From contig URKJ01000004.1 in assembly GCA_900548385.1 (NCBI GenBank), positions 106,214 to 170,213 on the forward strand: 64,000 nucleotides of DNA, given 5' to 3'. Under the pieces are notes generated by a model. The model was not told the origin of the DNA, made no database searches, and saw nothing but the letters and a program-made list of their open reading frames with translations. This document shows, in pieces, positions 43,300-53,700 of this stretch (position 1 is the stretch's first letter; each line of letters opens with the position of its first letter). A program made the position numbers and the translations under genes. The stretch is from an uncultured bacterium (lineage in GTDB: Bacteria; Verrucomicrobiota; Lentisphaeria; Victivallales; UBA1829).

Positions 43300-45351
43300 A
43301 TGACTGTTTTGGAAAATGAATTTGTTTCTCTTGTACTGGATGAGAACGGCGGGCTGACGGAAATGAAAAACCGGAAAAGCGGGCGGCACTTGATGAATCC
43401 GCACCCGCTTCTGCGTCTGATTATTGGCGATGCCGGTTGTCTGGAGCTGGAAGCGGTTCCGGCGGGAAAACCGGATATCCGGACGTCGGGGACGGGTATG
43501 GAACTTTCGTATCCGGAGATCGAATGCGAACAGCGCGGCAGGCTTCCGGTCGGAGTCCGGCTGACCGTTGAACTTGCGGGGGATGAGGTCCGCTGGGGGA
43601 TTACGCTCGACAACCGGAGTGCGGGACAGGAGATCCGGGAAGTGCATTATCCGGTGTTCGCGATCCGGGACCCCGAACCGCCGATGGCGGCGATCACATC
43701 GGAGCTCGTCAGCGAACGGATTGAGAATCTTCCGGAACAGATCCGTGCCTGTTTTACCGATTATATGGCGCCTGATCAGAAATATATCCGCTATACTCCG
43801 GCAATTTATCCGGGGCGCTCCAGTTCCATGAACTGTTTTGCGCTGGACTGGGGGGAAGACGGTTTTTATTTCGGCTGCCATGATGATTCGTTTGAGATGA
43901 CGGCGCACGGCTTCGAACTGGAGAACAGGGAGTCGGTCAATATGTTCATGGTGCGTTATCCGTTTTTGAAGCCGGGCGGGGAGTGGCACGAAAACAGGAT
44001 TGTAACGTCTCCTTATTCCGGAAAATGGATCGTCTGTGCGCAGAAATACCGGGCATGGGCGGATTCCTGGTTCAAAGCCCCGCGGATTCCGCCGCATGTG
44101 GCGGGGTCGGGCGGCTGGCAGCGGATCATTCTGCATCATCAGTATGGAGAATACTTTTTCCCGTATGATTCTCTGGGGCGGGCGTATGAGGATGCCGCAA
44201 AGGCGGGGATCGACACATTGTTCCTGTTCGGATGGACCGCCGAAGGAATGGATTCGGGTTATCCGTCTTATACGCCTGATCCGTCGCAGGGCGGTTTCGC
44301 CGCATTGAAAGCGGGCATCCGCGGCATTCAGGAGAAAGGCGGGAAAATCATTCTGTATTATAACGGGCAGCTCATTGATGCGGATACCGATTATTACCGC
44401 TCCGGCGAGGGACAGCGGGTTTCGATCAAACGGGCGGACGGGACCGAACACCGCGAGTTCTACAATTTCAGCAACACCGGAACATTTTTGCGGTCGTTCG
44501 GCAACAAGACGTTTGTTGTTGCGTGTCCCGCCTGCCGTTCCTGGATCGGGATTCTCAAGCGGCATATTGATTTTGCCGTGGAGCTTGGAGTGGATTCGGT
44601 GTTTTTCGATCAGCTAGGCCTGGCATCGTATCCCTGCTGTGATCCGTCGCACGGGCATCCCGTTCCGTTTACGGGACTCATGCGGAGCAAGCGGGAGATG
44701 CTCCGGGAGCTGTACGAATACGCCAAATCCAAAGATCCGGAACTGGGATTCGGGATTGAATGCACGACCGACCAGACGCTTCAGTATACGGATTTCATCC
44801 ATATTTTCGGTTATCCGGCGGGAGTATGGAATCCGGACTGGCGCGCGACCGGAGCGAAGCCGCAGACCCGCTCGGCAAGTTACCTGTTCAAAGCGGCATT
44901 TCCCGAAGCGGTGATTTCCAACCGCAATATCCGTGATGATTCCGATGTGGAATTTCCGGTCAATCAGATGCTTCTGCTGGGAAGCCGGAGCGATGTGGAG
45001 ATCTACCGCTGCCGGGGGACGATCGGTGCGACGCCCCGTTATCAGGCGTATCTGGGCAAGGCGAACGCTCTGCGGGAGCGGTTCGGAGAACTCCTTTATC
45101 GCGGCGTGTTTTCTGCGGACCGCTTTCACTCCCTGAGTAATTCCTGTGTGCAGACAAATTCATTCCTGCTGGGTGACGAGCTTGCAGTGATGTTGACGCA
45201 GAGCAGCCGGGACGTTCAGGAAACGGCGGTTTCCGTACCCGGATTTGAATTCATCCGTCTGGATTCGGTTTCCGGCGATGTGTCGATGCGTGACGGGATG
45301 GTTGTGATCCCGCGTCACGGGTTCGCCGTTCTGCTTTACCGGAAGGCGTGA
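43300..45351 (+). CDS. DUF6259-like (beta/alpha)8-barrel putative glycoside hydrolase
   Basis: 683 aa from ATG 43300 (GGAGG 6 nt upstream). No signal peptide. An N-terminal beta-sandwich like that of GH36/GH101-type enzymes ('ENEFVSLVLDENGGLTEMKNRKSGRHLM'), a linker 'CAQKYRAWADSWFKAP', and a barrel with 'DTLFLFGWTAEGMDSGYP', 'GVDSVFFDQLGLASYPCCDPSHGH' (candidate catalytic Asp) and 'FGIECTTDQTLQYTDF' (candidate Glu), then a C-terminal beta domain. I recognise the DUF6259-type pattern but not a substrate. Divergent from an AraC regulator. The last 28 codons and the terminator are duplicated at 49720-49859. Confidence 0.7.
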   Translation: MTVLENEFVSLVLDENGGLTEMKNRKSGRHLMNPHPLLRLIIGDAGCLELEAVPAGKPDIRTSGTGMELSYPEIECEQRGRLPVGVRLTVELAGDEVRWGITLDNRSAGQEIREVHYPVFAIRDPEPPMAAITSELVSERIENLPEQIRACFTDYMAPDQKYIRYTPAIYPGRSSSMNCFALDWGEDGFYFGCHDDSFEMTAHGFELENRESVNMFMVRYPFLKPGGEWHENRIVTSPYSGKWIVCAQKYRAWADSWFKAPRIPPHVAGSGGWQRIILHHQYGEYFFPYDSLGRAYEDAAKAGIDTLFLFGWTAEGMDSGYPSYTPDPSQGGFAALKAGIRGIQEKGGKIILYYNGQLIDADTDYYRSGEGQRVSIKRADGTEHREFYNFSNTGTFLRSFGNKTFVVACPACRSWIGILKRHIDFAVELGVDSVFFDQLGLASYPCCDPSHGHPVPFTGLMRSKREMLRELYEYAKSKDPELGFGIECTTDQTLQYTDFIHIFGYPAGVWNPDWRATGAKPQTRSASYLFKAAFPEAVISNRNIRDDSDVEFPVNQMLLLGSRSDVEIYRCRGTIGATPRYQAYLGKANALRERFGELLYRGVFSADRFHSLSNSCVQTNSFLLGDELAVMLTQSSRDVQETAVSVPGFEFIRLDSVSGDVSMRDGMVVIPRHGFAVLLYRKA

Positions 45352-45480
45352 CCGGAAAATCGTATTCCGTCTCTTTTCCATATTTTCAGAGGCGGAATAC
45401 GATCATTTTATCCTCATGTTTTTTACAGTTTTTCCTCATGTTTTTATGCAAAACCCCTATTGACATTTTTGATGTTTTGA
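45264..45480 (+). repeat. Direct repeat B, left copy
   Basis: Identical, as far as I can read, to 49720-49936 (offset 4,456 bp). Contains the 3' end of the DUF6259-like gene, its terminator, and the -35 half of the pseudopilin promoter. Similarity continues at a lower level into the pseudopilin N-terminal codons. Confidence 0.9.
45359..45403 (+). terminator. Terminator of the DUF6259-like gene
   Basis: 16-bp stem (ATCGTATTCCGTCTCT / AGAGGCGGAATACGAT, one G-T pair) with a 13-base loop, then CATTTTATCC. Confidence 0.75.
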
Positions 45481-45488
45481 TTTATAAT
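45460..45488 (+). promoter_or_regulatory. Consensus sigma70 promoter of cassette 4
   Basis: TTGACA (45460-45465), 17-bp spacer containing GATGTTTTG, TATAAT (45483-45488): a perfect consensus match at optimal spacing. Confidence 0.88.
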
Positions 45489-45531
45489 TAAAACACGGAA
45501 AATTAAAATTAGAAAAAGAAAGGATTTAATT

Positions 45532-46266
45532 ATGAAAATCGGAATAAAAAAATTCACCATTATAGAACTTCTGATCGTGATTGCAATTGTTGCAATTCTT
45601 GCAGGAATGCTGCTGCCGGCATTGAATTCTGCACGGGAAAAAGCTCGATCAATATCCTGCGTCAACAATCAGAAACAGCTGGGAGTGCAGTTTATTTCCT
45701 ACGGGAATGCCTGCAACGATCTTTTTCCGGTCAACGGTGCGGACTACAGTTGGCTCCCCTGGCTGTCCCTTACCGCGGAAAGCAATATGACGGAACGGGA
45801 GGAAGCTGCCAAAAAGATGAAATACCGGCGTTGTCCTTCCATTCCGGAAAGTACAAGCAGCGGGATCCGGTATGACTGCTACGGAATCAAGCCCGGCGTG
45901 TTCGGTGGCCCCACCGTCTGGAACAAATGGGAGATCGAATACGGCAACCGTGCCAACGTATATACAGGAGACAGGGGGACTGCCGCCGGACGATTCCTGA
46001 TCGCACGGATTGTGAAGCAACCGAGCCGCTACTTTTTCCTCGGCGACAGTGCGTATTCCACAAGCAGGAAAGCCGCCTATAATTTGCCGGACTGGGGGGC
46101 GGGGAGTAACGTAAAGATCTATTTGATCCATGCCCACCGCGCCAATCTGCTTTATGTAGATGGGCATGTCGGTTCGGTTGGAAAGGAATTGGCGCCTCTG
46201 CTCCGGAGTATGATCTCTTCGAGTTTCGGTCAGGCGATCATGGATAGTTCCGGATTCCTTTATTGA
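45532..46266 (+). CDS. Type II secretion-like pseudopilin (cassette 4)
   Basis: 244 aa. IKKFTIIELLIVIAIVAILAG with 'MLLPALNSAREKARSISC'; Lys at -1, Glu at +5; C-terminal H-x9-DG 'HAHRANLLYVDGH'. AAAGGA precedes the ATG. It has a perfect consensus promoter and is followed 32 bp later by a giant barrel enzyme. It is paralogous to the pseudopilin at 49989, with near-identical upstream DNA but diverged globular domains. Confidence 0.87.
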   Translation: MKIGIKKFTIIELLIVIAIVAILAGMLLPALNSAREKARSISCVNNQKQLGVQFISYGNACNDLFPVNGADYSWLPWLSLTAESNMTEREEAAKKMKYRRCPSIPESTSSGIRYDCYGIKPGVFGGPTVWNKWEIEYGNRANVYTGDRGTAAGRFLIARIVKQPSRYFFLGDSAYSTSRKAAYNLPDWGAGSNVKIYLIHAHRANLLYVDGHVGSVGKELAPLLRSMISSSFGQAIMDSSGFLY

Positions 46267-46298
46267 TTCAGGTTCATTCAGAAAAGAGAGGTGTTTGT

Positions 46299-49200
46299 AT
46301 GAAACGATTTTTTGTCCTGACGATGCTTTTTCTCGCTGTTTCCGCTTTTCCCGGAGACGGGAAAACGGGGGTTTTTCAACTGCAGTCCAATGGATCTTTC
46401 CAAGTGGAGGATCTGACATTTTCCCTTGTTGTGCGAAATCCGAAATGGGCCTCTGCGATTCAGAGCAGCAAGACAATTCGCGCTTCTGCAGATGGTTTGC
46501 GGTCCGACCGGAATGGATTCCATCTGCAGGGGGACTTTCTGGTTCACAACGGGATATTCAAACTGGATGAGAGGTTTGCTTTCCTGCCTTCAAACCGGGC
46601 CCGTTACGAAGTGAGTTTGAATTCTGTCGAACCCGTTCCTTGCGCAGAACTCTGTCTGGAAGCTCTTCTTCCGGTTTCCCGTTTTCTTGCACGGGAGATC
46701 CGCTTTGACGGGAAAACCGTCAATTTCGGCAAAAACTATCAGGCGAAACGCTGGGTCCTGGATCTGCCGGTGAAGCAGATCGAAATTCCTCTTCAAACGG
46801 GAACTTTGCGTATGGAAGGAAATTTACGGGTTCGTCTTCAGGATAATCGCCGCTATCAGAAAAACGGCGATTGGAGTTTGCGGATTCTCCTAAATCCCCG
46901 TTCCGGAACGATTGGGGAGGCCGGTTTGAAACTGGATCTGCATTTTGTCCGTCCGTTCTCCTGCCCGCTGAGTTTTGCCGGGGCGGCAAATATGGGATTT
47001 GCGGATCCGGTGGCGGAGGACCATATCGGCGGATGGACCGATCAGGGGCCTGACAATGACCTGAAAATGTTTCCTTCAGGGAAACAGTTTTTCGCAGGGA
47101 TTCCATTCCGGATTCTCCGTCCGGAGGAGAACGAAGGAAAGGCTGTTATTGCGCTCCGTGGAGAGCAGCGGCCGTATTTTCCGTCGTTTGCGGATGTCGC
47201 TGTTCCGCAGGGAACACGGGCAAAGTATCTCTGGGTTCTGCATGCGCTCGGGTGGGAACCGAAAAACCAAAGGATGGTTGGGCGAGTCTTCGTGGAGTAT
47301 GAAAACGATGGATTTACGGAACGGGACGAGGAGACGTTTTCCGTCCGGAGCGGAATGGAGGTCGGCGACTTCTGGGGACCGCGCACATTGTCCCATGCAT
47401 CTGTCGCCTGGAAAGGGAGAAATTCCTCGGCTGAGATTGGAATTTATGTAACACGTTTCAAATTATCGGGCAAGAAGATCCGCAGGATTCGTTTCGCCAG
47501 CGAGGGCAATGCCGCATGGCTGATCGCGGGGGCCACACTTTCCGATTCTGCCGGCAATACCGGGTCGGGCGGAATACCGGTCATCATCGGCTCCGGGCCG
47601 GAATGGATTCCGGTCGAGCGGCGGACCTCGGTGATTCCGGGAAGCATTATGGATTTTTCCGGACTTCTGCATCGTCCGGCTGGAAAATACGGCTACCTTC
47701 GGAATGTCTGCGGTCGATTTGAATTCGAGAAACGTCCCGGTGTCCATGCTCGTTTTTACGGAGTCAATATTGCGTTCATGATGAATTTCATGGATAGAGA
47801 ACGGACAGATCGGCTTGTGGAACATCTTTCCCGCTCCGGCTACAATCTTCTCCGTCTTCACCATTTTGACGACCTGCTGACGGAGGCGCCGCATCGGGGC
47901 GATTCTCCATTTGTCGGAGAACGTCTGGATCGTCTGCATTATCTGATTGCCCGCTGCCGGGAAGCTGGAATCTATCTTACTCTGGATCTTTATACAATCC
48001 GGCGACCGGATGCGTCGATTTCGCATCTGATACAGGACGGAATAGTAGCCGGATCGGAATATAAAGCTCTGTTTTTCCTGGATGAAGGAGTCCGGAACGA
48101 CTTTTTCACATTTTCCAGACGTCTTTTGAATACCGTCAATCCGTATACCGGTCTGGCGTTGAAGGATGATCCCGCCGTGTGTATGCTCAGCTTTCTGAAC
48201 GAGGATACAATCTTTGCCACAGCGAAACGTACTTCTCGGATTGCCGCACTGTTCGAGGAGCGGTATCAGCAATATTTGAAGAGGAATCGTCTTGTCCTCA
48301 CACAGAAAAACCGGGCTGCGCTTTGGCGCGCTTTTCTGTCGGATATCTATCGGAACGGTTTTTCCTCCCTGCGGAAATTTGCGAAGGAAACGGGGCTGAA
48401 AATGCCGTTGACCGATCAGAACTACTGGACCGATATCGGTACATCACTCCTCCGGAGTGAGTATGACTACATTGATAACCATTTCTACTGGGCGCATCCG
48501 TCTTTTCTCGGGAAAAACTGGCAGTTGCCTGCCCGGTTTGAAACAAAAAGCGCGATTCAGGAGTTCGCGGGAGGGGTTTCCGGACAATTTCCCTGCCGGG
48601 AATTCGGGAAACCGTATTCCGTCAGTGAATGGAACTACTGTCACCCGAACCGCTACAATCTGGAAGGCGCGTTTCTGATGGGGGCATATTCCGCTTTGCA
48701 GAACTGGGATTCCCTCTGCCGGTTTACTTTTTCCCACACGATCCGCTCTCTCGATGACAGAAAAATCGTGACAACGTTTGACATAGCGGAAGACCCGGTC
48801 CGAACGCTTTCTGAAATTGCAGCCCAACTTTTCTTCCTGCGCGGAGACGTGGCGCCTTCCAGACACAAATTTGTGATTCTGCTGGATCCGGACCACTGGA
48901 AGAATCCTTCGAACCCTTCCGGATTTCCTCTGTACCTGCGGCGTCTCGGTCTGATCGGACAAACCGGATTCCAGATTGCCGGCCCGGGCAGAAACATTGT
49001 TCTTCCGGAACAGACCTCTCTGGTGTCCGGATCGGAAACACTTCAGGAAAATTTTGCTGGAGTCTTTCCGTTTCTTTCATGGAAACTCGGAATTGCGGAA
49101 GGATTGCGGGAGATTGTCAAAGCAGGATTCCTTTCTGCGAAAGATGCAGAAAACAATCGTTTCCGCAGCGATACAGGGGAAATTCTCCTCGACAGTGAAA

Positions 49201-49661
49201 ATACGACCTTCCTTGTTTCCACTTCTCACAGTGAAGGAATGGTTCTGGAAAAGAATCGGAGCCTGAAAGGGAATTTCGCTGAAGTACATAATCAGGATAC
49301 TTTCGCAGGCGTTCTGATTGCTTCAAAAGACGGAAAATCTCTGAAGGAAAGCCGTCGGCTTCTGGTCCTTCATCTGACCCGGATAGCCAATACCGGAGAG
49401 ACATATCGTGATGCTGACTGCAACATTCTGGAGTCGCGGGGAAAAAGTCCTTTACTCTTGCGCAGGGGAAAAGCACGAATGACTCTGCGGAGAGATTTTC
49501 AGGGATTTCGCCTTTATGCGGTGGATCCGAATGGAAAGCGTCTTTCAGAATGCCCGTTCCGCACAGAAAGCGGAAAAACGATCCTTGAACTGAACAACAC
49601 TCGCGACGGTCGGGGTGTTCTGGCATATGAATTGATCGGAAAGGAGTTCGACTCGCAATAA
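46299..49661 (+). CDS. Giant secreted (beta/alpha)8-barrel glycosidase, paralogue 2
   Basis: 1,120 aa from ATG 46299 (GAGAGG 7 nt upstream; an earlier in-frame start lies in the pseudopilin end). Signal peptide 'MKRFFVLTMLFLAVSAFPG'. Same plan as the 7003 gene: beta-rich N-terminal half with 'GGWTDQGPDNDL', a barrel beginning 'ARFYGVNIAFMMNF', candidate acid/base Glu in 'SFLNEDTIF' (about 634), nucleophile Glu in 'SVSEWNYCHPN' (about 775), and a C-terminal beta domain. Forms cassette 4 with the pseudopilin. Substrate unknown; divergence from its tandem neighbour suggests a different one. Confidence 0.75.
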   Translation: MKRFFVLTMLFLAVSAFPGDGKTGVFQLQSNGSFQVEDLTFSLVVRNPKWASAIQSSKTIRASADGLRSDRNGFHLQGDFLVHNGIFKLDERFAFLPSNRARYEVSLNSVEPVPCAELCLEALLPVSRFLAREIRFDGKTVNFGKNYQAKRWVLDLPVKQIEIPLQTGTLRMEGNLRVRLQDNRRYQKNGDWSLRILLNPRSGTIGEAGLKLDLHFVRPFSCPLSFAGAANMGFADPVAEDHIGGWTDQGPDNDLKMFPSGKQFFAGIPFRILRPEENEGKAVIALRGEQRPYFPSFADVAVPQGTRAKYLWVLHALGWEPKNQRMVGRVFVEYENDGFTERDEETFSVRSGMEVGDFWGPRTLSHASVAWKGRNSSAEIGIYVTRFKLSGKKIRRIRFASEGNAAWLIAGATLSDSAGNTGSGGIPVIIGSGPEWIPVERRTSVIPGSIMDFSGLLHRPAGKYGYLRNVCGRFEFEKRPGVHARFYGVNIAFMMNFMDRERTDRLVEHLSRSGYNLLRLHHFDDLLTEAPHRGDSPFVGERLDRLHYLIARCREAGIYLTLDLYTIRRPDASISHLIQDGIVAGSEYKALFFLDEGVRNDFFTFSRRLLNTVNPYTGLALKDDPAVCMLSFLNEDTIFATAKRTSRIAALFEERYQQYLKRNRLVLTQKNRAALWRAFLSDIYRNGFSSLRKFAKETGLKMPLTDQNYWTDIGTSLLRSEYDYIDNHFYWAHPSFLGKNWQLPARFETKSAIQEFAGGVSGQFPCREFGKPYSVSEWNYCHPNRYNLEGAFLMGAYSALQNWDSLCRFTFSHTIRSLDDRKIVTTFDIAEDPVRTLSEIAAQLFFLRGDVAPSRHKFVILLDPDHWKNPSNPSGFPLYLRRLGLIGQTGFQIAGPGRNIVLPEQTSLVSGSETLQENFAGVFPFLSWKLGIAEGLREIVKAGFLSAKDAENNRFRSDTGEILLDSENTTFLVSTSHSEGMVLEKNRSLKGNFAEVHNQDTFAGVLIASKDGKSLKESRRLLVLHLTRIANTGETYRDADCNILESRGKSPLLLRRGKARMTLRRDFQGFRLYAVDPNGKRLSECPFRTESGKTILELNNTRDGRGVLAYELIGKEFDSQ

Positions 49662-49719
49662 TTGCGCCGGTTCTGTAATGTTCCCCTTTTCCGGAACCTG
49701 AGGAGCATCTTTGATTCCG

Positions 49720-49807
49720 TTCGGTTTCCGGCGATGTGTCGATGCGTGACGGGATGGTTGTGATCCCGCGTCACGGGTTCGCCGTTCTGCTTTACCGGAA
49801 GGCGTGA
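49720..49807 (+). pseudogene. 3' fragment of the DUF6259-like gene
   Basis: Last ~28 codons and TGA of the gene ending at 45351, without a start or the rest of the gene. The terminator copy (49815-49859) follows. Confidence 0.85.
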
Positions 49808-49814
49808 CCGGAAA

Positions 49815-49859
49815 ATCGTATTCCGTCTCTTTTCCATATTTTCAGAGGCGGAATACGAT
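49815..49859 (+). terminator. Duplicated terminator hairpin
   Basis: Exact copy of 45359-45403, now ending transcription of the cassette 4 enzyme instead of the DUF6259-like gene. Confidence 0.7.
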
Positions 49860-49915
49860 CATTTTATCCTCATGTTTTTTACAGTTTTTCCTCATGTTTT
49901 TATGCAAAACCCCTA

Positions 49916-49944
49916 TTGACATTTTTGATGTTTTGACTTATAAT
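49916..49944 (+). promoter_or_regulatory. Consensus sigma70 promoter of cassette 5
   Basis: TTGACA (49916-49921), 17-bp spacer with GATGTTTTG, TATAAT (49939-49944). Confidence 0.88.
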
Positions 49945-49988
49945 TAAACGCACGGAAAATTGAAACCGGAAAAAGAAAGGATTTTACC

Positions 49989-50690
49989 ATGAAGACAGGA
50001 ATGAAAAAATTCACCCTTGTAGAACTCCTGATCGTGATTGCGATTATTGCAATCCTTGCAGGAATGCTGCTGCCGGCATTGAACAAGGCAAGAGAGAAAG
50101 CACGGGGAGTCAGCTGTTTAAGCAATTTGAAAAATATGGGAATCTATTTTATCGGTTATTCCGATTCGTATGACGGATATTATCCGCAGATGGGTGACGG
50201 CAGCAACAATCCGAAGCGTTGGACAGAACAGCTGGCAACCACCGCCGACCTGAAATCCACGCAGAAAGGAACCGCAATCATGCGCTGTTCGCTGTTCAGC
50301 GGCTATTACAACAGTAACAGTTGGGAATATTTTACCTATACATACGGTTACAATCCGTGTTTGAGCAACGGATGGTGGAGTGCGAGCGCTTACCCGAATC
50401 TCAAGAAGATTCCGCTGCTGAAGCAGACTGCGAATGGATTCTTACCGCCTGTGACAGGGCGGCCGCAGGATATTATGGTTCTCAGCGATTCCAGAAGAAG
50501 TGAAAAAGCAAAGAATGTCCCGTATTTCCGGTTTTCCGGAGAGGCTTCCGTTTATCCGGCGCACAGCGTTCGGGCAAATTTCCTGCTGCTGGACGGACAC
50601 GCCGATTCCCGTTCTCCGATCGAAATGAAACAGAAATCCGGTGTCCCGAATTATTACAACGAACTGACAGGTTCCGTTTCAACATTATAA
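49989..50690 (+). CDS. Type II secretion-like pseudopilin (cassette 5)
   Basis: 233 aa. MKKFTLVELLIVIAIIAILAG with 'MLLPALNKAREKARGVSC'; Lys at -1, Glu at +5; H-x9-DG as 'HSVRANFLLLDGH'. AAAGGA precedes the ATG; consensus promoter upstream. The giant barrel enzyme follows 18 bp later. Together with the cassette 4 pseudopilin it shows a conserved promoter and N-helix and a changed globular domain. Confidence 0.87.
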   Translation: MKTGMKKFTLVELLIVIAIIAILAGMLLPALNKAREKARGVSCLSNLKNMGIYFIGYSDSYDGYYPQMGDGSNNPKRWTEQLATTADLKSTQKGTAIMRCSLFSGYYNSNSWEYFTYTYGYNPCLSNGWWSASAYPNLKKIPLLKQTANGFLPPVTGRPQDIMVLSDSRRSEKAKNVPYFRFSGEASVYPAHSVRANFLLLDGHADSRSPIEMKQKSGVPNYYNELTGSVSTL

Positions 50691-50708
50691 TATCGTATGG
50701 AGTCACAC

Positions 50709-53700
50709 ATGAAAAACATCTTTATTCTTTCGCTTATGGCATTGACCTGTTCCGTCATGGCTGCGGATGCCGTTTCTCTTGCCGGAAACGGTCGTTTGAA
50801 TTTGAACGGTTCCCGCATGGAATGGCGGCATGCGCCGTCATGGAAACCGATCCTTCTGAAAAACGGGAAGACCGTGAAGAACGGAGATACGGAAACGGTC
50901 TCCGGAGCGGCGCGGATGAGTCCGGAACACAGCGCGGTGCTGAACGCCCGTTTGCAGAAAACCGGCGATCACCGCTGGCGTTATTCCGCGGAAATTGCGT
51001 TTGACGGAAAAACCGACTCCACAGGAATGGAGATCAAATTTCCGGTTGCGGTTCCCGTGGACATTGAGGTCAGCGGCAAGCTGTTCGCGTTGAGCGGAGA
51101 GAAGACGAAAGGGATTGTTTATTCCACGCTTCTGCATAAACGAGAGTCGTCGTTGGCGCTGGTCGCCGGAAATTCCCGGTTTACGTTTACCGGGTCGTTC
51201 CGTGTCCGGATCGTGGATGCGCGGGTGTGGAGCAAGGAACCGCTGTATTCCGTCAGCATAGTCGCGGAATTGCCGAAAGACCGGAAGAGTGCCGGACTGG
51301 AGTTTACGATTGAGGAAGAGCCGTTGAAGAGCATTCCGGTTTCCATCGCGTCCGCGGCGAACATGGGATTCCGCGACGACTCCGCCGATGACGGCAAAGG
51401 CGGCTGGACGGATCAGGGACCCGGCAACGATCTTTCCTGCATGGAACCGGGCAACGTGACCCTTACGGGGATTGAGTTCAATATTGCGGACCCAGGCAAA
51501 AGCGGAAAAAGCTGTATCGTTCTTTCCGGAGAACGGAAGTTTCCTCCGGCGGGGATCGTGAACGCCGGATCGGGAGACGGACACCGCTATCTTTATCTGC
51601 TCCATGCGGCGGCGTGGGTCCCGCCGACGAAAGAGGTCTTGGGAACGATCGTTGTTACTTATGCGGATTCAACCCGGCAGGAGATTCCGGTTCGCGCGGG
51701 GATCGACTGCGGGAACTGGTGGCGTCCGATGCTTCATTTCCTCAACGGGCAGATCGCCTGGATCGGCGAGAATGGAAGCGGAAAGGTCGGACTGTTCTCA
51801 TCCGCGTTCCGTCTGAGGGGGAAGCCCGTCCGTACAGTGGAATTCCGTGCCGGAAAAGGTGTCTGGATGATCGCCGCCGCATCGTTTGCCAATATGCGGC
51901 TCGGCCGTGCGGTGGGGAAACCGTTTGTGATAACCGAAGGTTCCGCGTGGAAAAAATATGAGATTCCGCTTCATTACCGGAAAGGTTCGCCGCTTGATTT
52001 CTCTTCCCGGACTCATGCTCCTGCCGGAAAGTTCGGGCGCGTGATCATCAATCCGGACGGTCATTTCGCATTCGAAAACGCACCGGGGAAACGGATCCGT
52101 TTCTTTGGGACGAATATCTGTCAGCGTCTTGTTGCTCCGACGCACGGGGAGGCGGATGCTTTGGCGGAGCGGCTTTCCGCCGAGGGATATAATTCCATCC
52201 GTTTTCATCAGTTTGAGAAATTTATCATGGACTGGAGCGCCGGTGATACGATCAGTTTTGACAAAGTCAACCTCGACCGGTTCCATTATTTTTATGCGAA
52301 ACTGCGCGAGAAAGGGATGTATATTACGACCGATGTCTATGCGACGCGTCCGATCCGTCCCGGCGACGGGATTGCCGAGTGCCGGAAGACGGATGATGAC
52401 GGCTATCGTAAAGTCCTGCAGTTCTTTTCCGATTCCGCGATGGCAAACTGGAAGGAGTACGCCCGCCGAGTTTTTACGATGAAAAATCCGTATACCGGGA
52501 TGAGCATGGCGGAGGATCCCGCGTTTTTTGCGGTCAATCTTGACAACGAGGCTCCGCTGTATGCGATCTGGAAAAGCAAACCGGCTCTTCTGCCGTTGAT
52601 CTCCGGGCGGTATGTGCAGTGGCTGAAAGAGAAAAATCTCTATACGCCGGAACTCGCTGCGGACCGCAGTGAGATGTTTCAGAAATTTCTGGCGGAGCGG
52701 CAGACTGTCGTTATGGATGAGGAAAAGCGGTTTCTGCGGGAGGAACTCGGTGTTAAAGCGATCATCACGAACCTGAACAATGTGGCGTCGCCTTCGCTCC
52801 AGCCGTTCCGGGATACGCTTCCGCTGCTGGATCAGCACATTTATCATGATCATCCGACTTTTCCGATGAACAACTGGCAGCCGCCGGTGGCGTTCAATCA
52901 GAGCTCCGACATTGCGGGATATGCCGGTGCGATGCGCGGCTGTATGCCGGTGCGCATTCCCGGAAAACCGATGATCATAACGGAGATCAATTACTGCTAT
53001 CCGAACCAGTTCCGCAGTGAGATGGGGGCGCTTGCCGGAGCGTATTCCGCTCTTCAGGACTGGGATGGATTATACCGTTTCTGCTATGAATTCCGCCGGG
53101 CGAACATTTTTCAGCCGAAAGCGCCGGGCTCGTTCAGCTCGTTTTCGGATCCTGTCGCAACGCTGACGGAGCGGATCATCTGGTTTCTGTTCGTCCGGGG
53201 GGATGTGATGCCGGCGGGGAATGCGCCGATCTGTTATACCTGGGATTCGGAGCTGTACGGCGAGCGGTTCCCCGCGGAGTTCTCCCGCCTTGGACTGATC
53301 GGCAGGATCGGTTCCGTTCCCGCCGCATCGAAAGCGGATGGCATCGTGAAAGTGAATACTGCCGTTCCGGGGTGGCGCTCCGGACTTCCTGCGGAATTCC
53401 GGAACGCTGCGGACCGGTTTGAGCGTAAAGCTCCGGTGACGAGCCTGACGGGTGAGATCACCCTGGATCCGGTCAAGGTCTGTCTGCGGGTCGTTTCCCC
53501 GCGTTCCGAGGTTCTGACTTTCCGGGATGGTTCCGCTTCCGGAAAATTCCTGCGGGTGAAAGGCGCAAATGATTTTGTCACCGTGTCGGTTCATTCCCTG
53601 GATGGGAAACCGCTTCCGGAGAGCCGTGAACTGCTGCTGTTTCATTTGACGGATTCGCTGGCTTCCGGAGCCCGGTTTCAAAGTCCCGCCCGCAATCTGC

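Larger units (their letters stand above)
49720..49936 (+). repeat. Direct repeat B, right copy
   Basis: Partner of 45264-45480. It fills most of the 327-bp gap between cassettes 4 and 5; the remaining 58 bases before it (49662-49719) show nothing recognisable. Confidence 0.9.

Noticed and set aside
5331..45403. A short sequence (AATCGTATT) shared by repeats A and B as a recombination signal
   Set aside because: A 9-base match between two 216-bp sequences is not far from chance and lies at different relative positions.
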